Assembly: GCF_020497125.1 (NCBI RefSeq)
Contig: NC_059080.1
Span: 74,506,618 to 74,570,617 of the forward strand
Direction: 5' to 3'
Length of the DNA: 64,000 nucleotides
Source of the DNA: Mauremys mutica
Taxonomy: Eukaryota > Chordata > Testudines > Geoemydidae
The notes beneath the pieces were generated by a model, which searched no databases, had not been told where the DNA came from, and saw nothing but the letters and a program-made list of their open reading frames with translations. Below, one piece after another: positions 1 through 12,750 of this stretch (position 1 is the stretch's first letter; each line of letters opens with the position of its first letter). Both the position numbers and the translations under genes were made by a program.

Positions 1-1381
1 TTCGCCTCTGAAGCCTGGGGCACTGGTCATTTGTTGATTTGAACTACAGTAAATGGTGGATTTTCTGTAATTTGGAGTCTTTAAATCCAAGATTTGAGGC
101 CTTCAGTAACTCAGCCAGAGGTTATGGGCCTATTCAAGGAGCATTATAAGTGCATTATAAGTACATTTAAACAAGGATTTCTTTAAAAAATATTTATTTT
201 CAAAACCTAATGCTGGTTTTCAAAAACAGATTTAATTTTGAAATTGTTAGCATTATAGTGGGAAAAATACCCCAAACATAAAACTATATTTATTTATTTC
301 TAAGAATGAAATTGTTTGAGACTCCTCTTCTATATATAAGGACCCATATGACTGTTGCTCCGTATATCCCCTGGGAAGGGAGGAAACAATGAGCCCATTT
401 CTCTCACGCCTTAAAGCAATGAGACATCAGATTTTCATATTGTGGCTACTTCCACTCCCTGAATGCAAAAGTGGGTGGATGGCATGCTCTGTTGGCAGGC
501 CTCTGAACATGGTCAGGAGGACACATTCATTAATGCATACACTAAGATACTATGATGATAATGTGCCATCAATACCACCACTGTAACTGAAGTACCAACA
601 GTGAAATTCTTGCCCTATTGAAGACAATGGGAGTTTTAACATTGATTTCATTGTTGACAGGATTTTACCCCTAAAAATTCTGTTTTTAGAGCTGCAAACC
701 TCAATAGTCCCATGGAGCTCATATTTAAAAATATCCACATTGGTCACATTGTATATTAAGGTTACATTTATATATAATTTATTAGCCCTTCATAAACTAA
801 CAAACATTCTTTAACAAAGGGTTAGTCGATTGTATATATTGTTAGTCCAGTAGGTCAATAGGTTACTTAAAACAATGGTTTATAAACATGTATAATACCT
901 TCTGCTGATATGCTGTTGTAACCTTTAGGTGGGCTAGAGTTTGTCATTGCCATTCTCCAGTGCCTAAAAACCCAACTCCCATAAAAAAGCACCTGGAGAC
1001 CCAAAATTCAGGCATTGAGGATTTTCAGCAAGGGTTGCACAGGATCAGCCTCCCCACAATCAAGTCCAAAAGAACAAAAGGGATTAACTTAATTCTTAAA
1101 GTACCAATATTATAAAATTTTATAAAGAAACTGTTTTTTTACAATATAACATTTATTTGTTATCTTATAAGCCACGTACATTATCTTCAGCATTATACAT
1201 AAAGAAAAATTAAATCTAAACAGGACAGTCCCCACAGAAACACAGTGAGAAGAAATCCCAGTTTCCAAAAGCTTGGGTTAAGCTCACATGATTCTGAGTC
1301 TTTGATCACCAAATCTGTATAGTTTGAGTCACAAGCAACATCTTCCCTCCTCTTGCCTGTAGAGTTTTTCAGCTGGAATCC
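1..1381. other. AT-rich sequence without a recognised gene
   Basis: No gene or clear repeat is recognised. The stretch is AT-rich; the short open frames at 389-586 and 550-747 lie on opposite strands, overlap, and have no recognisable domain or exon-like splice sites. It ends at the target duplication of the hAT-like element at 1390. Confidence 0.6.
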
Positions 1382-1389
1382 ATGCGGAC

Positions 1390-1737
1390 CAGTGGTCCCT
1401 AAACTGTGGAATGTGCCCCCTAGTCGGACATGGAGGAATGTTCGGGGGGCATGGCAGGGTGCAGAACCCCCCATGGGGGTGGAGAGGGAGCACCATCCGA
1501 CCAGTCCAGCCCCCAGCCAAAGCCTCAGCTTTGGCTCCAGGCTCCAACCACGGCCCGGCCTCGGTCTTGGCCTCCGACTGTGGCCCGACTCCTGGCCCCT
1601 GCCACAGCTCCACTCCTGGCTCCGGCTGTGGCTCTAGTCACAGCTTCGGCCCCAGCCTCGATCCCTGGCTCCTGGTCCCAGGGGACACAGAAAGATTACA
1701 GGTAAGAAGGGATGAGACAAAATTTTGGGGACCAATC
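1390..1737. mobile_element. hAT-like non-autonomous DNA transposon, GC-rich
   Basis: A 348-bp GC-rich island in AT-rich sequence. The left end reads CAGTGGTCCCTAAAC and the right end, reverse complemented, reads GATTGGTCCCCAAAA, so the termini are degenerate inverted repeats. Flanks are ATGCGGAC (1382-1389) and ATGCAGAC (1738-1745): an 8-bp target duplication with one CG-to-CA change, the length expected for hAT. The interior is a degenerate run of short units rich in CTGGCTC and GGCCC. Overlapping open frames here on both strands reflect base composition. No transposase is present, so it would have needed one in trans. Confidence 0.7.
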
Positions 1738-1745
1738 ATGCAGAC

Positions 1746-4700
1746 TCTTTCTCCTCTGCTAAAATCACATATCTAGGCAGCTAACCAATTAACCTACTAC
1801 TCAGTTAAGTGCATAGATTTTTAAAAAACCCAACTCTGCTTCAAAATGTATCAGAGTTTGGGGAAACAGACTGCTTTTTGCACTTGGGGCTCAGCTTTTC
1901 ACAGTGCACATGGCTTTTTTTGCAAAGCAGCTGCTCTGACTACTTGCCCTCATGGAGTCTGAGTTTAGCAGCAAAGAACTATAGAGCATACCCCAAAATG
2001 ACCGCACCCAATTCCAAAAACTTCTGAGTGTGGTGAGCTAATTGTGCATCAGCCTAGCAACAATGACCCAGATACAACTCATTCCTACCCTCCCCACCAA
2101 TAGATCTCTTAAAGAGTTATTGCCCCATTAGGCACGTGGATTACACGAGAACACATACTACTCATGTCTGTAACAACCGTAGAGTATGTCTTAATAATGT
2201 ATTAATTCTTTAGAAAGTATTGATGAATGTATTCCTAATAGAAAGTGTGACGAGACCCATCCACACTATTATTGATGTTTTAAAGGAGAGTGGAAAAAAA
2301 TGTTCATGATGCACTCAGTGCTATTACACGACCAACACATTAGGGATTCCACAGGGGAAGAAAAACCCTTAAGCCTTTAGGAAAAATATAGTTTGGAAGA
2401 GTCAGGAAATGCTATAACACTCCTAGAAATGCGGAGGCTTATGTGCCACTGAAGAGCAAAGGAGTGAGGTAAGATACATATAAATTTAGCAAATGCAAGC
2501 ATGTTTATTACCTTCACACATAACTGAAACATCACTTATTTGATCTGTTTTTGATGTCTGTGCTGCGTATACTATGTTTTATACAGCTCCCCTGTGTCCA
2601 TAAATAAACTTTATTTAGACCATCCGAGGGAGCTGTTATTAACAGTTAGTCACTGCTAACATCAATTATCTGCAGTATACTACAAGTATTTATTTATGGT
2701 TACAATAAAATGTTCTTGTGAGAGTGCAGTTCTATGAAATTACTGAGACTACTGAGCTAGTATGGGGAACTTCATTTTCTGTCTTAAATTATCTGAGCAG
2801 TGCAATATCTAAATATGGAGAATGGGTGAGTCCTTGAATAACCCCCAAAAATAATAATGCTTATGAGAAAGCTGTGGTTGTATGGTGGTGGACGGGTTTT
2901 ATAGTCTGCAAGAAAAAATAGCTGAACAAATTGATTTATTATTTGCTTTAATGTACTTCCAATATAATTAATTGCCTGTACAAAAAAAAGTCCATTAATA
3001 TAATTCAGCTTTCTCAGAGTTTGGGGATCTCACAATACCTCATGGGATAAAACTGGATAAAGAAAGGCTCATGCTAAAAGGAATAACTATAACTATCTAA
3101 TTTTGCCAAAAATATCTTCTGCAGAATTGAATAATTAAGGTTCTACAATGAAGTGTCTTTTTGGCATATGATAAAAAGGAAATGATATGTTTGCTTTCTT
3201 TACTTGTTGTGGCTTGTCTTAATGATAGATTATAATCTGTTAGAGGCAGGTGCTATGTATTTTATTATAAGTACTTGCTGTACCTAACAACATGACAACC
3301 TAGGCACTTCAAAGCATACTACAATACAAATAATTAGTTTAATCAGAGTAGAGTTAGCAAATGTATGTTTTTTTAATTTAGTACAAAATTGGTAAGAACT
3401 AAAATAGCTTTTTTTAAAAAAAAATTTTAGAGTTAATATCTCCCCCAGCATGTTACATAAACCAGCATAAGAGACTGAATAGTGTATACTTGTGACAAAA
3501 CAAAATTGAAACTTTTCTTCATTTGTGATAGAATAACAGAAGATTGCTAGCTGCAGAAATCTTACTTTCTCACTTGGAAGTGGGCTGATGTCATCATTTG
3601 ACTACCTGAGCGTTATCGACACGTATATTAGACAAGAATATTTTGAGCTATACTCAGTGAGTTGTAAATCACTAGAGAGGCCCTGAATTGGTAAAGATAT
3701 TACTGTTTAACCATGTAAGGTTATAGTTAGTTGTTTTTTTTAAATATTGAAGAATATGAAGACATTGACATGATTTCTTGGGATGTGGGGAGTGCTTTAT
3801 TAGTAAATTTATGGGCACATAATTCCATTGTTATGGGGTTATTTTAAAGGATTTTTTGGTGCCTTCAGAAGATTAGAGGTCCTAGCTAGAATCATCAGGT
3901 TATATGCAAGACTCTGTCATTAGAGATAATAGTCTTCTAATGTGTTCATCCCAAATCCTTAAACCCATGGAGAATGATGTGTGGGTTTAACCACTGTGCT
4001 CTTGGCAAAATCCTCAGATTCACATTTGTCAAGTCACATGCAGATTTAATATGGAATACACTATTACACAGTAAAGTTGGACTCTTTGAGTGCCAGCAAT
4101 CTGCCAGTCTGCTTTTGCATGTGACATGGGGAAGCCAAGGAGAGGCAAAGTCCAGCGCAACCAATAAAAAAAATGTAATCAACCATCCTAGAAGCCAAAG
4201 AGAGACTAACTAGAAATTAAGAGCCATTGAAAAGGACTTTGGAGATGACCAAGAGATCATGTGCAGTTTGCTCAAGCCTTCCCATTGAAGTCAATTGGAG
4301 CAGCATTACATTCAGTGTAAGAAGTTTCCATCACAAACCTAGCTGTGTCTTTTTCACAGAGGCAAGTCTTCACACTGAAAAGAACCTTCCCCGGCTACCT
4401 ATTTTTTCTGTCCATGTGACCTTAGGGAAAGGCTTACATGTTTTTGATGTTATCGGTTATATTTCTGGTGATTTAGAATGCATATTAATAGGTCGGTTGG
4501 AGGTTAAAAAAGTTGAAGACTTGTGCAATGCAATTATTTAGTAGATATCAGTAGTCTTTTAAAAACTGATAAAGTATCTGTGATTCTATTAATGCCAAAA
4601 TATAGTTGGTTTTAGAATGCCATTGTTTATTCACTGATTGCATATTTTAGAACCCTGACACCTCTAGAAATAAAACCAAGTAAAAGGGGTAACGACTGGG

Positions 4701-6559
4701 TTGAGGTGCCTGAAATTTAAATGCAATTTTACCCGTGTCTATGGGTAATCTTGCACCTTAGCAGTTGTCCCTCATACAGTTGAGTACTTTACCTGTTCCT
4801 TACATAAATCAATTCACTGTAGTGCCTTACAGTTGCTGTGCTGTACTGTACTCCTGGCTAAAATTTCAGCAAAGCAAGATCTAGGGAATTTCTATTAAGC
4901 TAGCATATTTGTGGTTCTCCACAACTGTGGAATGCCAGCTTACATTCTATTATGAAAGCACGTAGAGTAGCCTGCTCAACATACAGTTGCCTTTTCTTTC
5001 TACTACTTGTCTCTGGCAGTGAGTTCTTTAGTTACTCCTTCCATCTATATCTTGGAGAAACAGATTGGGCAAACCAGAGACCTGCTCTTTTGTAATTTGT
5101 CAATTGGTATGAAAGCCCACTATCTGGCAAGCAAAAACAGTGGCAAAGCAGTTGAATAAGGTGTATGCATGCCAGAAGAAATGGGAGCTCACCCCTGTGT
5201 TTAATCTTTTGCTTCATGTTTTGTTTATTTCATATAAAACAAAGGACATGATTTTTGTAGGTCACGTTAAAAAACCCAATATTCCTTTCCCACTTGCTTT
5301 TGTCATGATTTGTAAAAGCACTTGTATTGTTTTCAGATTATCACATTCAGCACCTCCTAGCATAGCAATATGAAAGCCCTTTCAGTAGATGCAAAAGACT
5401 TTAACACTTTAAAGGGTTACATTTTATTTTTTCCACTTCTGTGTACTCCATTATATCAAACAGAAAATAGAAAGGACAGATTAAAAGTCCAGGTAGGGCC
5501 TGAGGATATTTAAAGTGTAATCACTGAGGTACAAGGAATTTTTTTTGTTCTTGTGGCTTACATATTTGCTCTCTCCACTCCAGTGACACATATGATGACA
5601 GATTTTATTGATAATTCATGAAATCCTTCATGTGAATAAAATGTATACAATTAAAGGCCCTCCCAAATGTGAAGAAAGGCATTAAAACACAGATGTTGTG
5701 CCAGATTGTCCCCTTTTGTGCAAAATACCATTCAGGGGAACAAGATGCATACAGAAATACATTAGATCAGGGACGTGGGAGGTAGGATAGTCTTCCCATT
5801 AAAGTACATTGCTGGTGAAAAGATTATTCAAACCCATTAGCTGGAATAGCAGCTGTTAGGAGGCTGTGCTGAAGACTCACACATTGGTCCCCAATTGGGG
5901 GAAGATTTCACCTTCCCAACTATCATTCATTTATGCGGGTGGATTTTGCCCTGACTGCCTATTTGCTGGGAAAACCAAATGTTCTACTCTTGTCTAGCAA
6001 ATAATTCTTCATGATGGAATGAAGTAAATAAGATTTATTGTGGCCACAGGTGCTACTTGACCTGAATAAGCATAGCAGAACCTGCCTTTATATAATCAAA
6101 TGTGTGTGAGACACACATCCTGAGCTTTTCTTTTCTTGCGTGAAATTCCCTTGCGTCGCATAATTACATACAACACCCACCAAAGCAGTTGTCTGTTTGC
6201 CTCCAGTTTTTCATAATCTGTTTGTGACATATATTTTCCATTTAGTACAAATTTTCATCCATTCCACAGAAAGGATTCCAGTAACCAAGGCCCAAGTCTG
6301 AGACAGCTGCAGTAATCTTTGCAGCAGAGCGATTCTGTTAGTTACACTGGAGAGGCCTAATAAGTCCTTATAACTATTCGAGATCACCTAATTGGTGAAG
6401 CTGCTTGAAAATGATTCTCTCTTCATTTCTAACTCCATTATGAGCTCTAAGTTAAAAAGGAAATTCTGTCTTCCTGTATTTTGAAAGCAATCTATTATTC
6501 ACTAATCCACTTGAGTTAGCTCAGTGGCGATTTAAAACATATGGCTACTTAAAACATAT
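1746..6559. other. AT-rich sequence without a recognised gene
   Basis: About 4.8 kb in which I see no gene, RNA gene or well-preserved transposon. Open frames of 60-104 codons (for example 4227-4541 plus) have no recognisable domains. Near 4265-4310 there is a short piece resembling the 'CCATTGAAGTCAATTGGAG' dispersed amniote repeat. At 6533-6568 a unit close to TTAAAACATATGGCTA occurs twice in tandem. Confidence 0.55.
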
Positions 6560-6722
6560 GGCTATTTAAAGCACTGGAATGGGTTACCTAGGGAAGTGGT
6601 GGAATCTCCATCCTTTAGAGGTTTTTAAGGCCTGGCTTGACAAAGCCCTGACTGGGATGATTTGAGCAGAGGATTGGACTAGATGAACTCCTGAGTCTCT
6701 TCCAACCCTAATATTCTATGAT
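6560..6722 (+). repeat. CR1 LINE 3' end fragment
   Basis: The segment runs from 'GGAATGGGTTACCTAGGGAA' through 'GACTAGATGAACTCCTGAG' to a tail 'AATATTCTATGAT'. These are features of the C-terminal codons and 3' untranslated end of CR1 elements, whose 3' terminus is typically a short ATTCTATG-type repeat. It is a heavily 5'-truncated plus-strand copy with no open frame. Confidence 0.8.
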
Positions 6723-9295
6723 ATACTATGTGTTTTTTTAATTCATTGGGAGATGTGACTTCTTGGGGTTAGTCCATTCTGAAAGGAGAGGAGGGATTGT
6801 TGAACTGAAATATGTAATTTTCTACTTTGGAGGTTTATCAGATACTAAGCTATGTGGCTCCTCTGGTTATCTAAGCATTTAATGCTTTCAGTTGCTGTAC
6901 ATAGGAAAAGCTGATAGTAGCATTTGAACTCGTCATCTCTGACTGTCAGAATGCATTTCCCCTGCAGCAGCCCTGTAGCAGCAGCAAAAAATTGTTTTCC
7001 TTGGGTCCTTTTGCAAAGAATGTTAAATTTAACACACAAAATCTGGCTGGAGTCCAGAAATTTTACAGCACTTTTGTGAAGTCAGATTATTTTTATTCTT
7101 TTTGTGAGTAGCTTGTCTAGAAGTTGTCCATATCAATCAGCTGTTTTTCACCCAAGACAAACATAACTAAGCTGCTCTCTTATTTTTCCAAGGCATTTAA
7201 AGGTCAATTTAATGAATCACTTCACAGCTTTTTAAATTTACAATAGACAACAGGCCATATTCAGATCTCATTTACACACTTGTAAATAAGGGAGTCACTC
7301 TTGATTTACACCAGTATAACTGGATACGGCATGATGTGTGTTTATTCCTCCTGCAACAGAAAAAAATAGAGAGAGTAAATATTGTTCCGCTGTTAACTGT
7401 CCTGGTAATACTGGGTCAATGTCATAGAGTCTAGGGTTTGGGAAACAATAAGCCTGAGCAAAGAGTAAGTGGATGAATATTATGCATTACTTTTGTATTG
7501 TGAATGACATAATGCATAGAATTGCAGGCTAAATATTTTTTGTCTGTAGCAACAGCTTTATGTACATAGGGGTCTAGTTTAAGGGATATATTAGACTTCA
7601 TACTGGTCACTACTTTATTCTACAAACCTGCAAACAGTTGCTGCCTCCAATCCACTCACATGTTCCTACTATGTTAAAGCAAAGTTTCAACAGGAGGCAG
7701 CTAGAGAGTGCTCTGAACTGCGGGGAGACGGGGAATGATAAACTCCTTTGTGTTTTTCTTCTGACATTTAGCTCTAGTTTCAGAAATTTCCACTAATTTG
7801 GAATGCCTTCAAATATCTGAGTGCACATTTAGAACATCTAGGGGACTTGTTTGGTTTTGTTTCTTTTGGAGGCGTTAGTGGTGCTGAGCACTCACTAACT
7901 TCAGGTGCAGTTCTGAGCACTCAGCACCTCTAAGGATCCAGCCCTACGTTTCTGTAATTAGGCATCTAAACGCAATGTGTTCACTCATCTTGATGTATTC
8001 TACAGCACTGCATGGCCTGAGTGTAGCTCTACATTAACAAGATTAGAGTTAAAAAATGAAGGAAGGTTGTGGCATACTGTGGGCCTGGGCAGAAATGGGA
8101 TCCTGATCCCATTAAATCTTTCCATTGGCTTCTCTGTTACAGTTTAGCTTTATTTGCAACCTCACTTATGTGGTTTCACAAAATCAGAGCAGAATTTTGA
8201 CCTTAATGACTATGAAGATTGTTTTATTCTTTTGTAATTCCCCCCCATTTTTCTGCATTAGTCATACTATAGTAAATAACATGCTACTGAATGTCTTCAG
8301 AGGTCTTGCTACCTACATACTAATATTGCATTCCTTGAAGTTGAGCTCTTTGATCTAAAGAGCTGTGTTATTATGACAAAGATAAATATGGTCTAAAGGA
8401 TTTGGTGCCTTACGGATTATAAAACATATATCCACAGGGTCTTAAAGGACATATCCTAGGACACTTAATCTAAATGAGAGACAAAATTGCAAATAACATG
8501 AACAATGCAATGAAAAGTATAAAGCAGCTTACAGCTTGTTAAATGGTGGCTATTGCCTATTCAAGTTTCTGTATCTAAAATACCCGGCCAGTCTGATAAG
8601 ATGCTGCTGTTGTATCCATATCAATTATTTCCTTTTTGTTCTTCAGTTCTATTTCCTTGTTGTGTCATGAGCTTTAAATTATTGTTTAATACAAGTAGAG
8701 TCTCATTTGGAATTTTATGGTAATACTCAGGCCATTTTGCTTCTATGTTGTGTGTCTGAAGATTAAAATGTTTGTCTGTGCTATGAATGTAGTTTACAAT
8801 GAGAGTTATTACTTAGAGTTTCTTACAGGGTTGGCTTTTGGTTTTACTTTCGTTTCTTAATCTTTGTCTTCATGTGATGAATTTGTGTCATGACTGAAAA
8901 TAAAAAAAATCCATAATCTATATTAGGTTCTCAAACTTGGAATTCTGCAGTATGTTAAATCTTATGGTAAACAGCAGACAATAGAAGTTATAAAAAAAAT
9001 TATGATCACCTCTCTGTATTTGGAGCCTGATCCTATCTAAATAATAAACTAACAACAAAAAAATAGCCCTATATAGTACATATATAGAGATGGATTTAGC
9101 TAAAAAATTCCACTAATTGGAATACATAGATGGATAGCGGTCCTAGCAGCAAAGGTCAGATTTACACATAGGTCAGATTTTCCCAAAGTTTGGGAATGTT
9201 GCGATTCAGGATTTTGATTCTACTGATGATAGAGGTGGGTTGAAATACAACAATCTGAGTCCACATTTTCACAAACTTTAGGGTAATCTATATCT
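6723..9295. other. Sequence without a recognised gene; old repeat traces
   Basis: No gene seen. At about 7255-7325 ('GATTTACACCAGTATAACT') and 7870-7950 ('GAGCACTCAGCACCTCTAAG') are pieces of old dispersed repeats also seen elsewhere in the window. The rest is AT-rich and featureless by eye. Confidence 0.5.
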
Positions 9296-9780
9296 GTGTA
9301 TGATGGAGCATACCTCAGTCCCAATCACAAGAAGGCTAACAAGCTCCCCTGGATACAACCGGTACAAAATAGTCACACCTGGCCTGCAGAGCCTGCACCA
9401 CTTGGAGGAAGCATGCTTAAAAGGGAACAGGAAGGGGAGACAACCAGGGGGAAAGCTGCTGTAGCTCAGTTATCTGACTCTTGCAACAGAGTCAGGGGAG
9501 AAAGACAGCTGATAAGTCCTTGCCAGCATCAGAGGTCTATCAACCCTACCAGGAGGGATTGAAGATAAACTCAGATCTGGGGTTTAGCCATACATAGCCA
9601 CCCTAAACAATCCAGAGACCCTCTTAAAGGAGAATTTAGAGACTGAAGATTACTGCATCTGTGAATCCAGAAAGACTGGAGTAAGTTTCCCAAATGGGGA
9701 AAGGGCTTTGGAAGGGAAGGAGACTCTGAAACTGCCCAAGCAAGACCCAGTAAAAGTCCAGCCCATCATAATGAGGGGTT
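9296..9780. repeat. GC-elevated block, possible old LTR or other repeat
   Basis: About 485 bp stand out from the AT-rich surroundings by higher G and C content and by runs such as AAAAGGGAACAGGAAGGGG. An 88-codon plus-strand frame (9296-9562) has no recognisable domain. The texture resembles LTR sequence, but I see no paired terminal repeats or target duplication, so the class is unresolved. Confidence 0.25.
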
Positions 9781-10545
9781 TTCTTTAAGAGACTCTATGT
9801 TGATTGAATCACTATGGTGACATATGCCTTACTCCAATAGAAAGATTGGGTTTGGTCAATGTCTACATTGATCATACTGAGCCGTATTCTGCCTTTCACT
9901 TACTCTGGTGTTAGCCTTTTGTGTGCCCCACTGTTCTTTGTCATAAGGACAAAGCAGAATCCTTACCCTCCAAAGGGTGCACTGAGTCTCAGAAGAAGTG
10001 GTGCCATTACTCTTCACTATACGCACTAGCCACTGGAACTGGGGAATATAATTTGTATCCATTAAGGGGGCTAGTTGGAACACACAGGCTGCATTTCCAC
10101 AAAGTGCTTAAGAATGTCCCCAAATTTAAATCCGTGGGAATTGAGGCCATAGCTTCTCTGCAACCAGCAGGAATTCCGCCTCCCAGTTCTTCCCCTGGGA
10201 TGAAAGGCTCTACAACCCTTACCACAGCTGAGCCTACACTACACTATTAACCCCTCTGTAGGCAACAACTATGGTTTCTGGACTGCTTTTCATGGCCTAT
10301 CACCATTCTTAGAATGTCTATTAATATCCACTACAAAGGATGCACTTTTCCATTTATTTTTCTTGGCAACATAAAGGTTTACGTCTTCTAAGAACAGTAA
10401 TAGCAGTACATTTCCTTTCATGGTTTCTATTTAAAAGAAAACATCACATCTGTAAATGGCACATCTTTTCATTCATTAGAATAAGCCAAATCTCTGATTT
10501 TTTTCCCCTCATTTTCTCTCTTTTTCCTCTCTGATTAATGTGCAG
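9781..10545. other. Sequence upstream of the exon candidate
   Basis: No recognised gene. The overlapping open frames at 9856-10250 lie on opposite strands and show no domain. The last 60 bases before 10546 are strongly pyrimidine-rich on the plus strand and end in CAG, as a splice acceptor would. Confidence 0.5.
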
Positions 10546-10630
10546 AAAGAAATCTTTATTAGTTCAGAGGATAGAACACCGTCAGACACTACTAAACCTA
10601 ATGTGAGTCTCATCCTAGAAGATCTTTCAG
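10546..10630 (+). other. Candidate internal coding exon of an unidentified gene
   Basis: An 85-base segment is preceded by a long pyrimidine tract (about 10496-10532) and TGCAG, and followed by GTAGGC after CAG. Only one of the three frames is open through it: the frame starting at the first base reads KEIFISSEDRTPSDTTKPNV and continues for eight more residues. The other two hit stops. Phase would be 0 on entry and 1 on exit. The peptide is rich in Ser, Thr and Asp and matches no domain I can name. No partner exon was found in the window, which fits a large intron on either side or a chance match. Splice-site form and one open frame are what is seen; coding function is inferred. Confidence 0.35.
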
Positions 10631-12530
10631 GTAGGCTTCTGAGTTTTCCATTCTGTGTTACTTTTGGTATAATCCTTTATGATTTATGACAGCAGTTAAA
10701 ACTGAAATTCAACATAGCACTTAAGGGTGGAAAAATTAATGTGAAACTGTTCAAAAAGCAAGCAGTATTATTAAATCATTGTATAACTGCAGTAAACTTG
10801 ATGGGGTAAACTCAACAATAATTTATTCTCACAATAACTGCAAAATTGTGACTTCAGCAATTATTCACAATGCAGGAACTGATTATTTAGATGATGCTTA
10901 GAATGTATTAATTAATGCCATCAGTAATGACACTTGAGGGCATCATTCAAATCCTATATTTGAATTATGCTTATCATCTGGTTAGGAATAACTCTGAGGA
11001 CTTTACATTATTAATAGATTCCTTTTGAGATTTTTAGTAAAAAATATTTTTTCTTCCCTCTATCCAATGAATGCAAAATTTGATTTTATTAATATATATA
11101 AAATCACTCTGAGTCTGACTGCAGCTTCCCACTATATAATCATGCTTTTTGTTGTAAAAGTGATTTAAACCATTTCATCAATTGCCTATAAGAGTTTTCA
11201 TATACAGTGTACAATATAATCAAAGGAATATCAGTGATAGAGGCTTTCTTTAGAAGACTAGATTTTCATTCTTATGGATATAAAGTGCATTTGTGATATA
11301 AAACCACCATAAATGACCTAACTATATCAACGATTGTGGCAATCAAGCCCCTTTCACTTCAGAGTATTTAAATCAGCTCATCAAATACACTTATATATTG
11401 AGAATATAAATGACAGTTTCAGAATAAGCAGGCAACGAATCTTTCATGTTCTAATTTTTCTCTCTCACTTTCAAGTTTTGAGATCTTTGGCCACTGAGAT
11501 AATTAATCTGCCTTTGAGATGGAGTCTGTTCCCTGACAGTCATCTTGAACATGAGCCTAAAGACAATTTAGCAAATTGAAAATGTTGCTATATAGCTGGA
11601 AGAAGGAATAAAGTAAGCAAATTCACAACCTATTGCTTCTAACTGCTTTGAGGAATTATTTATTAGAGTCCTTTCATCCTGATGTCAGTTGCATGATACC
11701 CACAGTTGCCTTCCTTTTTCCTTTCTTTCTCTTCTTTTAAACAAATACAGTACATTTTATTTAATGAGCTAACCCTTTAGAAGAAGATGTACACTTCTGC
11801 TAAAGCGTCATCAGAGGAGGGAGGAAAGATAAACATAGTATTGAGAGGTAGACAGAAAAAGAGAGAGAAACTGGTCCTCAGAATAACAAATTCTGAAATG
11901 TCATCATGTATGGAGGTGGTGGACTCCAGAGACTGGTAATGGGAAATAGGTAGGTGTATCACCATGGTATCAGAGTCAACAAAAGTATCGCTACTGACGT
12001 TCTCTGTCCCCTACTCCTGTTCATGTAGATCATTTTTTCTTTCCCCTCTCCTTTCCCCTACTTCTGGCTTAGTTACATTTTTTGAGAGGTGCATGTTTAT
12101 CATGGGAAAGCTTCCCAATTTCCCTTCTCAGAGATGGGAAAAGAGATACCAGGAGATAGTTGAAGTCTGTTGAATTGAGTGATTTTGGAGCATCAGCTGA
12201 ATTATTGCATATTTTAGGGTGTGTGGCAGACTTATTTTGAAAATAGGCATTGGTGATCTCTGTTACCAATGGCCTAGGATGTCCTCACTGTCTTTCCCCA
12301 GACAGAATGAAAATGGGTCAGAATTTCATTAAGTAGTTTAGATCTTCTTCAGTACTTTAAGGAATTTCTGCTGTGAGAATTCTAAGAAGGATGGTGGGGT
12401 ACTAGCTGCTTTGTGAATAGCCTTCAACTCCAGGGGTCCATTATAAGTTTGAAAGGTGCTCAGGTGCAAGTGGGGTTTAAGATTCTAAATACATAATTCC
12501 AAATTATTAGCATTAGTGGTTTCAGTAGTG
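10631..12530. other. AT-rich sequence without a recognised gene
   Basis: No gene or dated repeat recognised. There is a pyrimidine-rich run at about 11710-11738. Short frames such as 11334-11579 plus and 12069-12269 minus have no recognisable content. Confidence 0.5.
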
Positions 12531-12531
12531 G

Positions 12532-12640
12532 GTAGTGCCCCGAGGTCCCAATCAGCAACCTGGCTCAGATGTTGTGCTGGGTGCTGTACAGGCACAAAAT
12601 AAAATAAAATGGACCCTGTCCCAAAGATACAACAGATAGA
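12532..12640 (+). repeat. MIR/CORE-SINE-like or related old amniote repeat
   Basis: Contains 'GTTGTGCTGGGTGCTGTACA' followed by 'GGACCCTGTCCCAAAGA', a diverged version of a widespread amniote dispersed repeat built around a 'TGTGCTAGGCGCTGTAC'-type core. No open frame. Confidence 0.55.
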
Positions 12641-12750
12641 AAGGAGGAGTTTAAAGTAACAGTGAGATAATACAGAACAGTGTTCTAAGCTATGGCTATA
12701 GAACATTTGCTGGCTAGCCTTTGGTCCCTAGATTCAAACATGGCCAAGAG

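Noticed and set aside
1329..1776. Four overlapping frames rich in Pro, Ala, Gly
   Set aside because: They fall in the GC-rich hAT-like element at 1390-1737 and occur in several frames on both strands.
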